From Gemmobacter megaterium (GTDB lineage: Bacteria; Pseudomonadota; Alphaproteobacteria; Rhodobacterales; Rhodobacteraceae): a stretch of 64,000 nucleotides of DNA. The stretch is taken from contig NZ_FTOT01000001.1 in the NCBI RefSeq assembly GCF_900156815.1, positions 866,679 through 930,678 of the forward strand, written 5' to 3'. This document shows positions 18,661 through 26,561 of the stretch, piece by piece (positions within the stretch are counted from its first letter, which is position 1; every line of letters starts with the position of its first letter). The translations under genes and the position numbers were made by a program. A model generated the notes under the pieces. It was not told the origin of the DNA and did not search any database. It saw only the letters and a list, made by a program, of their open reading frames with translations.

Positions 18661-18858
18661 CCGATTGGACAGTCGCCCAGCTCGACCGCGAGACCATGCT
18701 CGCGCTCGGCAAGGCGCTTGAGCCGTTGCCGGCCGCGACGCTGGCCACGCTCGCCGAGATCGAAGGGCTGTCCGGACTAGACGGCTATGTCGAACAGGAT
18801 GTGCGCGAGGAGATCATCGCGCCGATCCTGCGCGCGCTCGGCTACCGCAAGGAAAGCA
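18657..18858 (+). pseudogene. Truncated HSDR_N-like partner of the OLD ATPase
   Basis: The first ~67 codons read into the characteristic segment DGYVEQDVREEIIAPILRAL followed by GYRKES, as in the N-terminal domain of type I restriction-like endonucleases. The frame then runs into an IS5 transposase fragment on the opposite strand, so the nuclease core is missing. Translational coupling (ATGA) to the ATPase gene suggests the two formed one system, now lacking its second component in this strain. Confidence 0.6.
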
Positions 18859-18859
18859 T

Positions 18860-19010
18860 GTTCTGGACTTCGGCTGTCTGGCGGTCCGGGTCGCGTGATG
18901 CAATGCGTTCCCCGAACGCCTTGAGGCACCTCATCCTGGCCTCGATCCTGCTTCGGGCGTGATATCCTGACCAGCGTTTCCATGCTGCCCGCCCCAGGCG
19001 TTGTGTGGCC
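18860..19010 (-). mobile_element. IS5-family transposase fragment (C-terminal part)
   Basis: Minus-strand translation gives ATQRLGRAAWKRWSGYHARS followed by RIEARMRCLKAFGERIASRD and RQTAEVQ, the conserved YREK-type end of IS5-family transposases. It stops before the usual IRIALMNRF end. The N-terminal part of the same kind of transposase lies at 22619-23459 in the opposite orientation and ends almost exactly where this piece begins. Confidence 0.75.
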
Positions 19011-19577
19011 ATATACCTCGACAACATACTTGACAGATGGTTATCTGACTTTTGTGTTCGGCCCGAGGCAATTTCTCCGAAAGAAAAGAAACTCGCCTAT
19101 ATTGATAAAGCAAACCTCCTATACGCTGTCGGAATTTTGCAAATAAAGCCGTGGGATGTTCTAAAAAGGTTAAACAAAATTCGAAATAGATTTGCACATA
19201 CCCTTTCGCTGGATGTCCCTGAGCCGATAATGAGAGACTTCGACATCCTCGTTGATAAAAATATATCTGACTGGAAGGCAAAGCTTCGCACGACAGAATC
19301 CGGGATGCCGGCGAACCCCACATTCAAAGACAATCTGTCAATCGTAATTTCATATGCCATCTTTCACCATCAGGTTTTCCTTAAATTTGGCTTTCACAAC
19401 GCAAGGACGACTGAGTTCAGTGCGTATGCGTTGAAATGCGGAAAACTTGAAAAATCGAAAGAATATTGGAAAGATATGAGGCAGAGTTACGCGGCGATGA
19501 ATTTTCCCATACCGACATTCATCGATCAGGGACTTGAAGGTTTTTCACGGTCAGAGAGCAATTCTGACCGCGCTTAA
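19011..19577 (+). pseudogene. 5'-truncated gene with HEPN-like RxxxxH motif
   Basis: About 188 residues follow the IS fragment junction (YLDNILDRWLSDF...). The segment YAVGILQIKPWDVLKRLNKI then RNRFAHTL resembles DUF4145/MltR-like HEPN domains, with RNRFAH matching the RNase-type Rx4H motif. The only starts lie at the junction itself, so the native N-terminus is probably lost. The sequence is clearly more AT-rich than its surroundings, suggesting an origin different from the OLD ATPase gene. Confidence 0.5.
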
Positions 19578-19754
19578 CTTTGATCTGCAGTCTGCGTGGG
19601 CTTCGTGAGCGGCGGCGAAGACAATCGACGTTTCGAGGGCTTCGTCGATAGTAGCGGGCCCGCCGGAGCGGCCGTGCGAGATACCAAAGTAGGAGGCGAA
19701 GCCGCTTGTGCCGCTGAAAAGAGTCGCCTTCTTCTTGCTGAACAGTCCAAACAT
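19551..19754 (-). CDS. Small unknown protein
   Basis: This 67-residue ORF (starting MFGLFSKKKATLFSG) is soluble with no recognised domain. Codon use looks coherent, and it sits downstream of the Abi_C gene on the same strand. It converges with, and slightly overlaps, the end of the HEPN-like remnant. It might be a real small gene or chance. Confidence 0.35.
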   Translation of the reverse strand: MFGLFSKKKATLFSGTSGFASYFGISHGRSGGPATIDEALETSIVFAAAHEAHADCRSKLSAVRIAL

Positions 19755-19832
19755 CCGCCAAACCCCGTAGTTATTCGTGGGGTTATTGCCGTGCAGCGGG
19801 TCCAGATCGTCGCAGGACGAGCGGTTTCTTTG

Positions 19833-20645
19833 TCAGTCCTCGAACAAGCGGCCGTCGATAGCCTTCGAGAACCGGAGGAACGCAGTCACGCTGTCGAAGA
19901 TGAACCGAGCCTCGTCCATGCTCACGAGCGTCTCATTGTCGTGGGCAAACGAACGGTCGTTCCTGATCGGGTTCATCTCCTGAAAAACGGCGATGTGCGT
20001 TTTCACGATGCGGTCCGAAACTGGCGTCAGGTTGTGCTTCTGTTGCAGGATTTTGACGTATTTCCCGACACGGGAGTGGAGCGGGTCATCCTTGCCGCAG
20101 TCTGGGCCGCCGTGTTTCCGGATGAGGGCCGCGAAACGCTTCATGCAATACGTGTGCAGCCGGTCGAGGGCCGCGTGCGGCTTCTTCGCGTCGAGGTCCC
20201 GGCGGATGGAAGCGACCAGTTCCTCGAGCGTCTCGTTCGGCTCGAACGCCTCGATTGCCGTCGTGTCTATGTCATCCGACCGACCCTCGAACCGTGCAAC
20301 CGCGGCGAAGAACAGCTTCTTCGTCTCGTCATTCACCTCTGGAATGCCGTAAGACACACCTGGTGTGAGGCTCTCCCGATATTCCCAGAACCCGCGAAGG
20401 AGCTTCGCGACAAGCCTCGGCTCGGCATTCTCGACGAATGCCCGCAGCCGCTTCGCTTTTGACGTGCCGCGACCGCTCAGAAGGTGCGACTGTGCGGACG
20501 CGTCGATACTGACCGTTTCGAACAGAAAATCGTCGAATGTCCTGTCACTGAAGTCCAGGACATACCCGGCGTCCATCGCGAGACATTTCTCGACAGCGTG
20601 CCGCTCGGCACGGGGCATAAGCTGTTCGTAAGGCTTCTCAAACAC
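19833..20645 (-). CDS. Abortive infection family protein (Abi_C domain)
   Basis: The 270-residue protein ends in the Abi_C-type signature: HGGPDCGKDDPLHSRVGKYV, PIRNDRSFAHDNETLVSMDE and FIFDSVTAFLRFSKAI. IRNDRSFAHD contains an R...H spacing like HEPN RNases. The N-terminal half (DFSDRTFDDFLFE...) is the family's variable sensor region. Such proteins stop growth of phage-infected cells, but the trigger here is unknown. It lies in the segment that also carries the Pycsar genes. Confidence 0.75.
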   Translation of the reverse strand: MFEKPYEQLMPRAERHAVEKCLAMDAGYVLDFSDRTFDDFLFETVSIDASAQSHLLSGRGTSKAKRLRAFVENAEPRLVAKLLRGFWEYRESLTPGVSYGIPEVNDETKKLFFAAVARFEGRSDDIDTTAIEAFEPNETLEELVASIRRDLDAKKPHAALDRLHTYCMKRFAALIRKHGGPDCGKDDPLHSRVGKYVKILQQKHNLTPVSDRIVKTHIAVFQEMNPIRNDRSFAHDNETLVSMDEARFIFDSVTAFLRFSKAIDGRLFED

Positions 20646-20710
20646 GTGTTAGCCACCTTGCATCACGGGGGTTCACACGTTCTACGCAATGCCCGCGACC
20701 CTTTCCACAC

Positions 20711-21184
20711 TTACTGCTTAGAAGGACCTTCCGCTTGCACATGGGGCCGCATAGACAGTGTCGAGAGAAAGCAAACCGGAGCATTCATTTTGGAATATTT
20801 TACCGAGATTTCGGTCTGGGCGAAGGAAAATCCGACCATTGTCGTCGCGATTATAGCCCTGTGCGGCGTGTTGATTTCTGCTTCCGTCCCTGCCGGGTCC
20901 TTGACGACAACGGAGTTCGCCACGCACATCGTCAGCGGCGGGTGAGCACCGTGCCTCAGCTCATTTTTGAGCAGCATGCTTTCCAAGGTGCGGACGGCCG
21001 GGGACATGTCTTTGAAGCCCTGCCCGAAGGGGGCAAAGACGTCCTCAATCACCTTTTCCGAGAAGCCAGCCCGAAGCAACGCCGCCTTGAAATGAGCGAA
21101 GCCCCAGCCGGGCCGCCAAAGATCCGACGACCCCCGGTTCGCTTGTCTATTGCTGTGCGGCAGGGCCAGATCGTCACGGCCCAT
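20711..21184 (-). CDS. Unknown protein upstream of the Abi_C gene
   Basis: I do not recognise this 157-residue protein. A very good ribosome site (GGGAGGA, about 8 nt before the ATG) fixes the start and supports it as real. The N-terminal half contains WRPGWGFAHFKAALLRAGFS and VIEDVFAPFGQGF; the C-terminal half (NSVVVKDPAGTEAEINTPHR) shows no recognised motif. The plus strand opposite encodes a hydrophobic stretch (NPTIVVAIIALCGVLISASV), so the coding strand of the 3' part is less certain. It is divergent from pycTM. Confidence 0.5.
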   Translation of the reverse strand: MGRDDLALPHSNRQANRGSSDLWRPGWGFAHFKAALLRAGFSEKVIEDVFAPFGQGFKDMSPAVRTLESMLLKNELRHGAHPPLTMCVANSVVVKDPAGTEAEINTPHRAIIATTMVGFSFAQTEISVKYSKMNAPVCFLSTLSMRPHVQAEGPSKQ

Positions 21185-21259
21185 CGGAATTTTCCTCCCT
21201 ACCGCGTGCTTCCGCTGGCCTGAGCTAACCTGATGGGATAGGAATGCGCGGCATTTCAA

Positions 21260-21751
21260 ATGAGGTTAATCGTGGCATTAGATGGCAAGGTGGCGAGCGA
21301 CCAACTCAACCGCATACTCACGTTCTTTCCGCGTGTGGACAGCCGCGCATCTATGCTGTTCGCGGCTAACTCCGCGATACTTGGCGTCCTCGCCGCACGC
21401 GTCCGCGTGGAGCATTTGCAAAACTGGCAGGTCTACGTGCCTGCGGGGCTCGCCCTGGCCGCCTTGGTCTACTCGTTCGCCAACCTCTACATGTGCGCTT
21501 TCCCGAATACGAAGGGCGGCAACGGGTCTAACGTGTTCTTCGGGTCCATCGCCCAAAAGACCGAGAGTTCGTATGTTGACGGGTTCCGCAAGCTTGAGGA
21601 AGATGAATGGTTTCGGGACCTCGCGGCCCAGGTGTGGCGAAACTCTGAGATACTGTGCCTTAAATACAAATACCTTAAACACTCTATGAGCAGCACAATG
21701 CTTGGGTTGATCCCTTGGGCGCTATTTATTTCACTTACAAGGTTTGGTTAA
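21260..21751 (+). CDS. pycTM: Pycsar membrane effector PycTM
   Basis: PycTM is the effector of the pyrimidine cyclase system for antiphage resistance: on binding cyclic UMP or CMP it damages the inner membrane and kills the infected cell. The 163-residue protein has the effector layout: an amphipathic start ending in DSRASMLFAANSAILGVLAA (span 1, about 31-48), a second span (YVPAGLALAALVYSFANLYM, about 58-78), a soluble middle and a third hydrophobic stretch at the C-terminus. Its stop is 4 nt before the ATG of the cyclase gene, so the two are one operon. Confidence 0.8.
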   Translation: MRLIVALDGKVASDQLNRILTFFPRVDSRASMLFAANSAILGVLAARVRVEHLQNWQVYVPAGLALAALVYSFANLYMCAFPNTKGGNGSNVFFGSIAQKTESSYVDGFRKLEEDEWFRDLAAQVWRNSEILCLKYKYLKHSMSSTMLGLIPWALFISLTRFG

Positions 21752-21755
21752 TCAA

Positions 21756-22466
21756 ATGGCGGTAGATGAAGCGTTCTTGAAGGATCGTGTAGATGCAATC
21801 CTCGGGACAGCATTCGACGAACGCAACGGCAAGGTCGTCCCTACGACGGATGATGTCGCCCTTAAGGATGGCGCGGTGAAGATTGACGCGACATTCCTTT
21901 ATGCGGACCTCGCAGGATCTGCAAAGCTGTCTGAGGTTTGCCCTTGGGAGACGACAGCCAAAGTCATTAGAGCCTTCCTCGATATATCAACAAGGCTGAT
22001 AATAGCTTACGGCGGTCAGATACGTAGCTTCGACGGCGACCGCGTAATGGGCGTTTTCATGGGCGACACGAAGAATAGTAATGCGTCAAAGTGTGGGAGA
22101 GAAATACACTGGACCGTCAGGAAGATCCTTCACGAGAAAGCCAAGGCGAAATTTGCATCCATTAAGAACAACGATATTGAGATACGCCACTGCGTCGGGA
22201 TTGACACCGGAGAAGTTAGGGCGGTCCGCTCCGGAATCCGCAACAACAATGATCTAATTTGGATTGGTAAAGCCGCCAGCTTTTCAGCAAAACTATCTGA
22301 CATCAGGGAAGTAGGATACCATACATTTATTTCTGAACGTGTCTTCAAAAAGCTATCCGTCGACGCAAAGAAGGATGGCGACACGGAGCTCTGGACGAAA
22401 GACACTTTTACTTTCGCCGGAAAGCAAGAAACTGTTTACAAGTCTAACCACTGGAAAAAGCCCTGA
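21756..22466 (+). CDS. pycC: Pycsar pyrimidine nucleotide cyclase PycC
   Basis: PycC makes cyclic UMP or CMP when phage infection is sensed. The 236-residue class III cyclase-like protein shows metal-binding aspartates in LYADLAGSAKL (D51) and IRSFDGDRVMGVF (D95), followed by RHCVGIDTGEVRAVR and the helix LIWIGKAASFSAKL that contacts the base. The ATG at 21756 is preferred; a TTG at 21744 would overlap pycTM. A separate sensor domain is absent, as in short Pycsar cyclases. UTP versus CTP preference was not assigned. Confidence 0.85.
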   Translation: MAVDEAFLKDRVDAILGTAFDERNGKVVPTTDDVALKDGAVKIDATFLYADLAGSAKLSEVCPWETTAKVIRAFLDISTRLIIAYGGQIRSFDGDRVMGVFMGDTKNSNASKCGREIHWTVRKILHEKAKAKFASIKNNDIEIRHCVGIDTGEVRAVRSGIRNNNDLIWIGKAASFSAKLSDIREVGYHTFISERVFKKLSVDAKKDGDTELWTKDTFTFAGKQETVYKSNHWKKP

Positions 22467-22618
22467 TTAAACTGGCCAGCCGTCCAACCCCACTGGACGC
22501 CGACCAGTCTTGTTGCTCTCCTGTGCCGTCTTCCAAGCGTGGCAATCAGCACATATGCACTGGAGATTGCTGAGGGCGTCAGTGCCGCCCTCACCCCCTC
22601 GGCGTGATGTGGTCCACC
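22467..22618 (-). pseudogene. HNH endonuclease remnant (phage type)
   Basis: Minus-strand reading gives VDHITPR, a one-base frameshift in a G-run, then GEGGTDALSNLQCICADCHA and WKTAQESN before a stop abutting the pycC stop. This is the C-terminal half of an HNH endonuclease of the kind found beside phage terminase genes. Its 5' part has been cut off by the IS5 end at 22619. Confidence 0.65.
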
Positions 22619-23459
22619 GGGCGTTGTTGCAGAAGTCGGCAGCGAGCAGGATTCACACGAGGAATCCATGGGGTTAATGGTCTGAGATGACGAGACCTGA
22701 CCCTACCCGCTATCGGACGAATAACTGGAAGAGTTACAACGAGGCCCTGAAGCGGCGCGGTTCCCTGCTGATCTGGTTGGACAAGGATATGACGTGGCTT
22801 GCACCGAAGGCCGGAGGCAGCGGCCGCCCGCCGGTATTCAGCGATGCATCTGTCCAGTTTTGTTTGATGGTGAAGGTTCTGTTCGGGCTACCACTTCGCC
22901 AGACGACCGGGATGGTGGCAAGCATTCTGTCGATGGCCGGTCTCGACTGGCCGGTCTCGACTGGCCGGTGCCGGACTTTTCTACCCTGAGCCGCCGGCAG
23001 AAGCGGATCACGGTGCAGATATCGAGCCGCCGTGCGCCCGGTCCGCTCAACCTGCTTGTGGACAGCACCGGAATAAAGTTCCTCGGGGTGAGGAGGAACC
23101 GTGGCTGCAGTGCAGCCGCGTAAGTCCGACGCAAGGAGTGGCTTGCGCGTAAGCACGGCACGCAGCGTCGGCGCCAATATCGCAAGGTTCATTTGGCGAT
23201 GGATACGGCCACCGGCGACATCCGTGCCGTGGAGTTCACCTCGAGCGACAAGGGCGACAGCCCCGTTCTGCCCCACCTGCTGGACCAGATCCCTCCTGAT
23301 GAACAGATCGGCACCGTGACCGGCGATGGCGCTTTTGACACAAGGCGATGCCATAGCGCGATCCTCGAGCGCGGTGGAACGGCGATCATACCCATCCGCA
23401 AGAACGGGCGGCGATGGCGCGAGGACTGCCCCGCCGCAAAAGCCCGCAACGAGATCCTC
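22619..23459 (+). mobile_element. IS5-family element fragment (N-terminal transposase part)
   Basis: GGGCGTTGTTGCAGAAGTCG at 22619 looks like an IS5/IS903-group terminal repeat. The transposase frame starts at 22687 (TNNWKSYNEALKRRGSLLIW, PVFSDASVQFCL) and is broken by a 14-bp tandem duplication (22935-22948 repeated at 22949-22962). A stop codon follows after LLVDSTGIKFLG and an atypical insertion. It then continues HLAMDTATGDIRAVEF to RNEIL, where it ends abruptly at the phage capsid gene. It is non-functional. Confidence 0.8.
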
Positions 23460-24170
23460 ATGGCAGACGAAAATCAGGGTCTTGTGGCTCTGGAAACCAA
23501 GGTGAGCGACCTTGAAAAGAAGCAAGGCGACTTCGACGCGCTGACCGCCCGGCTCGACAAGCTGGAGACGAAACCGGCTCGCCCCGATGCTGGCGAGAAG
23601 AAGGACGAGGTGACGCCCGAGCGCAAAGCCTTCGCGGCCTATCTGGTGCGCGGCGACGGGATCAGCGACGACGACAAGAAAGCGCTGAATCAGTCCATCG
23701 ACCTGCAAGGCGGCTTCCTCGCCCCGGCTGAACTGTCCACCGAGGTCATCCGCGCGCTGGTCGAATACAACCCGATGCGCAGCCTGGCCGATGTGCGCCC
23801 GACCACCTCGCCCTCGACCATCTATCAGACCCGCTCGGACCTGACGAACGCGAAATGGGTGGGCGAAACCCAGACCCGCGAGGAAAGCGAAATCACCTTC
23901 GGCCAGACCGAAATCGCGGTAAAAGAGCTGGCCACCTTTGTCGATATCTCGAACCGCCTTCTGGCCGATGCGCCCCAGGCTGAAACCGAAGTTCGCCTCG
24001 CGCCGGCCGAGGACTTCGGAGGGAAGGAGGCTCACGGCTTCCTCTGGGGGCAGGGTGTTCTTGAGCCGAACGGCCTTATGGTTGATCCGGCAATTGCCAG
24101 CACGGCGAACGGCCACGCCACCGCACTCTCGCCCGACGCCCTTATCATCTTTGACTGTGGCTGGCAGTGA
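23460..24170 (+). pseudogene. Truncated HK97-family major capsid protein
   Basis: Starting at the ATG next to the IS fragment, about 230 codons match the capsid family: a charged coiled-coil scaffold-like start (LVALETKVSDLEKKQGDFDA), ERKAFAAYLVRGD, the mature N-arm QGGFLAPAELSTEVI, and AVKELATFVDISNRLLADAP. The fold is cut after TANGHATALSPDAL, before the P-domain end, and seven unrelated residues lead to a stop. No other phage structural genes remain, so it cannot form virions. Confidence 0.75.
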
Positions 24171-24253
24171 GGTGCCGGCTGGGACTGCGCTCGGGACACT
24201 CACAAAAATGCCATGTCACTTTCGATGTCAGTTGTGGCGTATGAGTCGCAGAA
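24151..24253. other. Possible end of another insertion sequence
   Basis: The sequence that truncates the capsid gene (around GGACACTCACAAAAATGCCA and TGTCACTTTCGATGTCAG) resembles the outer ends of IS21-like elements. No transposase is present, so the assignment is tentative. Confidence 0.3.
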
Positions 24254-24935
24254 TTATCCACTAATGAGTGGGACATCCGGCATACTACATTCAGTATCTC
24301 CGTCGAAGGTGTTGCGACCAATTAAATCTGATCCTTTGGGGTTTTCCCAGAAATACTGAACGTAAACTACACTGAATCCATTAGCGAGATGATCTGGAAT
24401 GTCCCCATCATATGATCCGGCCAGCTCATCCCAGTTGCAGATACCCTGATTGACCCGGATGTTTCCGCCAATGACACCGGTGCGGTTTTCTGCGTCGTTG
24501 GTAAAGGAAAGCCTTTTGCAGAGCTGATTCGACATGTAATTATTGGGAAATATCATATCCATAACCATGAACTCAGGACCTACGCAAGTAATCCCAAGTT
24601 CACCATTATAAGGGAGTCTGATGGCTTTTTCTCGAACATTTACAAAATCGCTGGTTCCAACCAGGGGGAATCCGCTTCCGAAAATCAGGTCATCACTTTC
24701 AAATTCAGCTCTTGCCCTGTCTGAGGCCCGGTTGTTCTGAACCAATCCCTGAACTGATGCGGCCAGCCCATGGGAAATCCTCGTGGTTTCCTGGGTAGCC
24801 GAGGCGAGAGATGCCTGCTGATAGATAAAGATGCCGCCGATGATCAGCCCCATCGTCACGGCGATGCCAAGGATCACCTCGATCAGGCCGAAACCCCGGA
24901 TTCTTGTTGCGGCGCTATTTTTTGGGGTGTGTCAT
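24254..24935 (-). pseudogene. Type IV pilin (PilS-like) gene with a homopolymer frameshift
   Basis: The long frame encodes a prepilin: a short leader, the cleavage/hydrophobic segment RGFGLIEVILGIAVTMGLII, then a ~190-residue pilin body with two cysteine regions (ITCVGPEF, NQGICNWDEL, DTECSMPD). In this frame no start codon lies between an upstream stop and the leader. An ATG at 24935 with a good ribosome site (GGGAGAG) is out of frame by one base, separated from the pilin by an A6 tract (T6 at 24918-24923). One A fewer would give MTHPKNSAATRIRGFGLIEV and an intact gene. No other pilus genes are nearby. Confidence 0.6.
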
Positions 24936-25076
24936 CGAAGTCTCTCCCGATGATGAGTTCTATACGGGAGTAGGTCTGGCCACCTTCGCAATCAAGGCGT
25001 TCGCGTCAGAAGTGACAAAAATGATGTGGAAAACCGCCGCATGATAATGTTGGGAAATATTAAATGTTTTATTGTG

Positions 25077-25104
25077 ACCTGCGGTCAGATCTCGGACCGC
25101 AGGT
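25077..25104. terminator. Bidirectional hairpin
   Basis: ACCTGCGGTC and GACCGCAGGT form a perfect 10-bp stem with an 8-nt loop, followed on the plus strand by TATATTTT. It lies between the lipoprotein gene's end and the pilin gene's start. Confidence 0.5.
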
Positions 25105-25214
25105 TATATTTTCGCAACGCGTAATATTTTATCATTCAGAATGAGCTGGGCGAATCATAGGAAGGCTGGTGCGGGCATAGTGTTTATGACCTTAGCGCCC
25201 GCCGGAACGTAAAT

Positions 25215-25661
25215 TCAGCAGGGTCGTGCGCCCATTGCCACCGCGCGCTCATAGCTCAGGGCCTTCACCATGGGATTGGCGAACCTGGCATCGTTCATGA
25301 ACCATCCCGCAATCTCTGTCGGATAATATTTCGCAATCTGAGCTGACATCCGGTCAAAAATTTCATCGGTGTATGGGGTGGATGATGCGGATCTGGGTCC
25401 GTGGAACAGCAGTTTCGCTCGCGGCGTAAGGCAGGCATTCTCAAGACCAAGATACATTGTGCATGCCGAGGCGCAGGTGCCGTCGATTACGACCTTCTTT
25501 CCCGTATACCGCAGGCTCGCAATTTCGACCTCCCGCTCCGAGAGGCTTCCGCCCATATCACTACGGACGATCATGTCGTTCCCCTGATGCGTGATGCTGG
25601 TTCCACATCCAGAAAGCAGCATCGCGACCGAAGCGAGGGCCGCCGCGTAGATCATATTCAT
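25215..25661 (-). CDS. Small lipoprotein with a serine-protease-like GTCASAC motif
   Basis: The 148-residue product has a lipoprotein signal (AALASVAMLLSGC, lipid-modified Cys near residue 18). Its core reads SLRYTGKKVVIDGTCASACT then MYLGL, ending HGPRSAS and ERAVAMGARPC. This DGxCaSACt segment resembles ClpP/crotonase-fold periplasmic proteins in which the Ser sits after a glycine turn, so a peptidase-like role is possible but unproven. AAGGA precedes the start. It is divergent from the XRE gene and shares with it a 115-bp region holding two operator-like repeats. Confidence 0.65.
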   Translation of the reverse strand: MNMIYAAALASVAMLLSGCGTSITHQGNDMIVRSDMGGSLSEREVEIASLRYTGKKVVIDGTCASACTMYLGLENACLTPRAKLLFHGPRSASSTPYTDEIFDRMSAQIAKYYPTEIAGWFMNDARFANPMVKALSYERAVAMGARPC

Positions 25662-25740
25662 ATTGTATCCTTTTTCCGGAAGCCGGTATCGGCTGCCGGA
25701 ACGTGAGCGTTCGGCATTGTCAGAACTCCCGACTGGGGTT

Positions 25741-25800
25741 ATCAATACCAAAAGTATCAACACAGTGGATGGCCTCATGTCAATACTAAAAGTATCAATA
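25741..25800. promoter_or_regulatory. Duplicated operator of the XRE gene
   Basis: TCAATAC[C/T]AAAAGTATCAA occurs at 25742-25760 and 25780-25798 (18 of 19 identical, 38 nt apart). Each copy is itself an imperfect palindrome (half-site TTGATAC). The second lies immediately after the XRE start codon and the first in the promoter region, a layout fitting autorepression by the XRE protein. Confidence 0.55.
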
Positions 25801-26022
25801 GAGCAGGTAAAGGCGGCTCGTGCCCTGTTGCGTTGGTCACAGCTCGATCTTGCAGAGGCTTCGGGTGTGTCTCTTCCGACGATCAAGCGCCTTGAGGCGG
25901 TAGCTGGTGAAATCGGGGGGCGTGAAGAAACGGCAAATGCCATCCGGGCCGCCCTTGAGGTTGCCGGTGTCGTGTTTATTCCCAAGAACGGTGGCGGGGC
26001 TGGGGTGAGGCTGAAAAAGTGA
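25777..26022 (+). CDS. Short XRE-family regulator
   Basis: The 81-residue protein is a single helix-turn-helix domain (QVKAARALLRWSQLDLAEAS, GVSLPTIKRLEAV) with a short C-terminal tail (EVAGVVFIPKNGGGAGVRLK) typical of small alphaproteobacterial Cro/CI-type regulators. It overlaps the next gene by 4 nt (GTGA), so the two form an operon like a toxin-antitoxin pair. It probably binds the duplicated sites around its start codon. Confidence 0.8.
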   Translation: MSILKVSIEQVKAARALLRWSQLDLAEASGVSLPTIKRLEAVAGEIGGREETANAIRAALEVAGVVFIPKNGGGAGVRLKK

Positions 26023-26561
26023 CAGACGAACGCGCCCATCCAGGCCAAACCGTGAAAATAAGTCCCGAACAGCAGCGTGAATCTGGATTACTGTTTTTCA
26101 GGTCAGGCAATCAGTATCGCAAGGCGGCCATAGACGGTGCAGAAAAATACCGTGACCCCTTGGCAGCGTTCAAGGAGGCTGAGGGCTGGGCCACCATTCA
26201 TGATCCGGTGTGCAATCTTCTTGGTCACGCAGCAGAACTATACTTGAAGGCATTTCTGATTGCTAAAGGCGTGCCAGTAACCGACTTGGCGAAAAAGCCT
26301 TTCGGACACGATCTCGGAAACTTGTGCAAAGAAGCGGTCAGTCGAGGGCTTGTGCTTGATGCTGAGTATGCGGAAGGGCTTACGGAGTTCGCAAGAGATT
26401 ATGGCATGGCGCCCTACACCTTCCGATACCCGGATATAGGCCGCCGAAAGCTCAACTTCCCCGATCTCCTGATTGAGATGATCGACGCATTGCGCGACGC
26501 GGCGTTCGACACTGTGAACCAGAAGGCGAGGTCATTAGGCACGCCCATTGGCCCTTCATGA
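26019..26561 (+). CDS. HEPN-like domain protein coupled to the XRE regulator
   Basis: The 180-residue protein starts at a GTG overlapping the regulator's stop. Its helical core (LLGHAAELYLKAFLIAKGVP ... KKPFGHDLGNLCKEAVSRGL) matches the pattern of HEPN nucleotide-binding or RNase-related domains (AELxLKxxL, FGHDL). The catalytic Rx4-6H motif of toxic HEPN RNases is not evident. It could be an inactive or non-RNase HEPN protein controlled by its XRE partner. Whether the pair is a toxin-antitoxin or sensor module is unknown. Confidence 0.55.
   Translation: MTDERAHPGQTVKISPEQQRESGLLFFRSGNQYRKAAIDGAEKYRDPLAAFKEAEGWATIHDPVCNLLGHAAELYLKAFLIAKGVPVTDLAKKPFGHDLGNLCKEAVSRGLVLDAEYAEGLTEFARDYGMAPYTFRYPDIGRRKLNFPDLLIEMIDALRDAAFDTVNQKARSLGTPIGPS

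Noticed and set aside
20789..20945. A short plus-strand frame with a hydrophobic stretch near the Pycsar genes
   Set aside because: It starts only at TTG, lacks a ribosome site and lies antisense to a gene with a strong ribosome site; left as an uncertainty in that entry.
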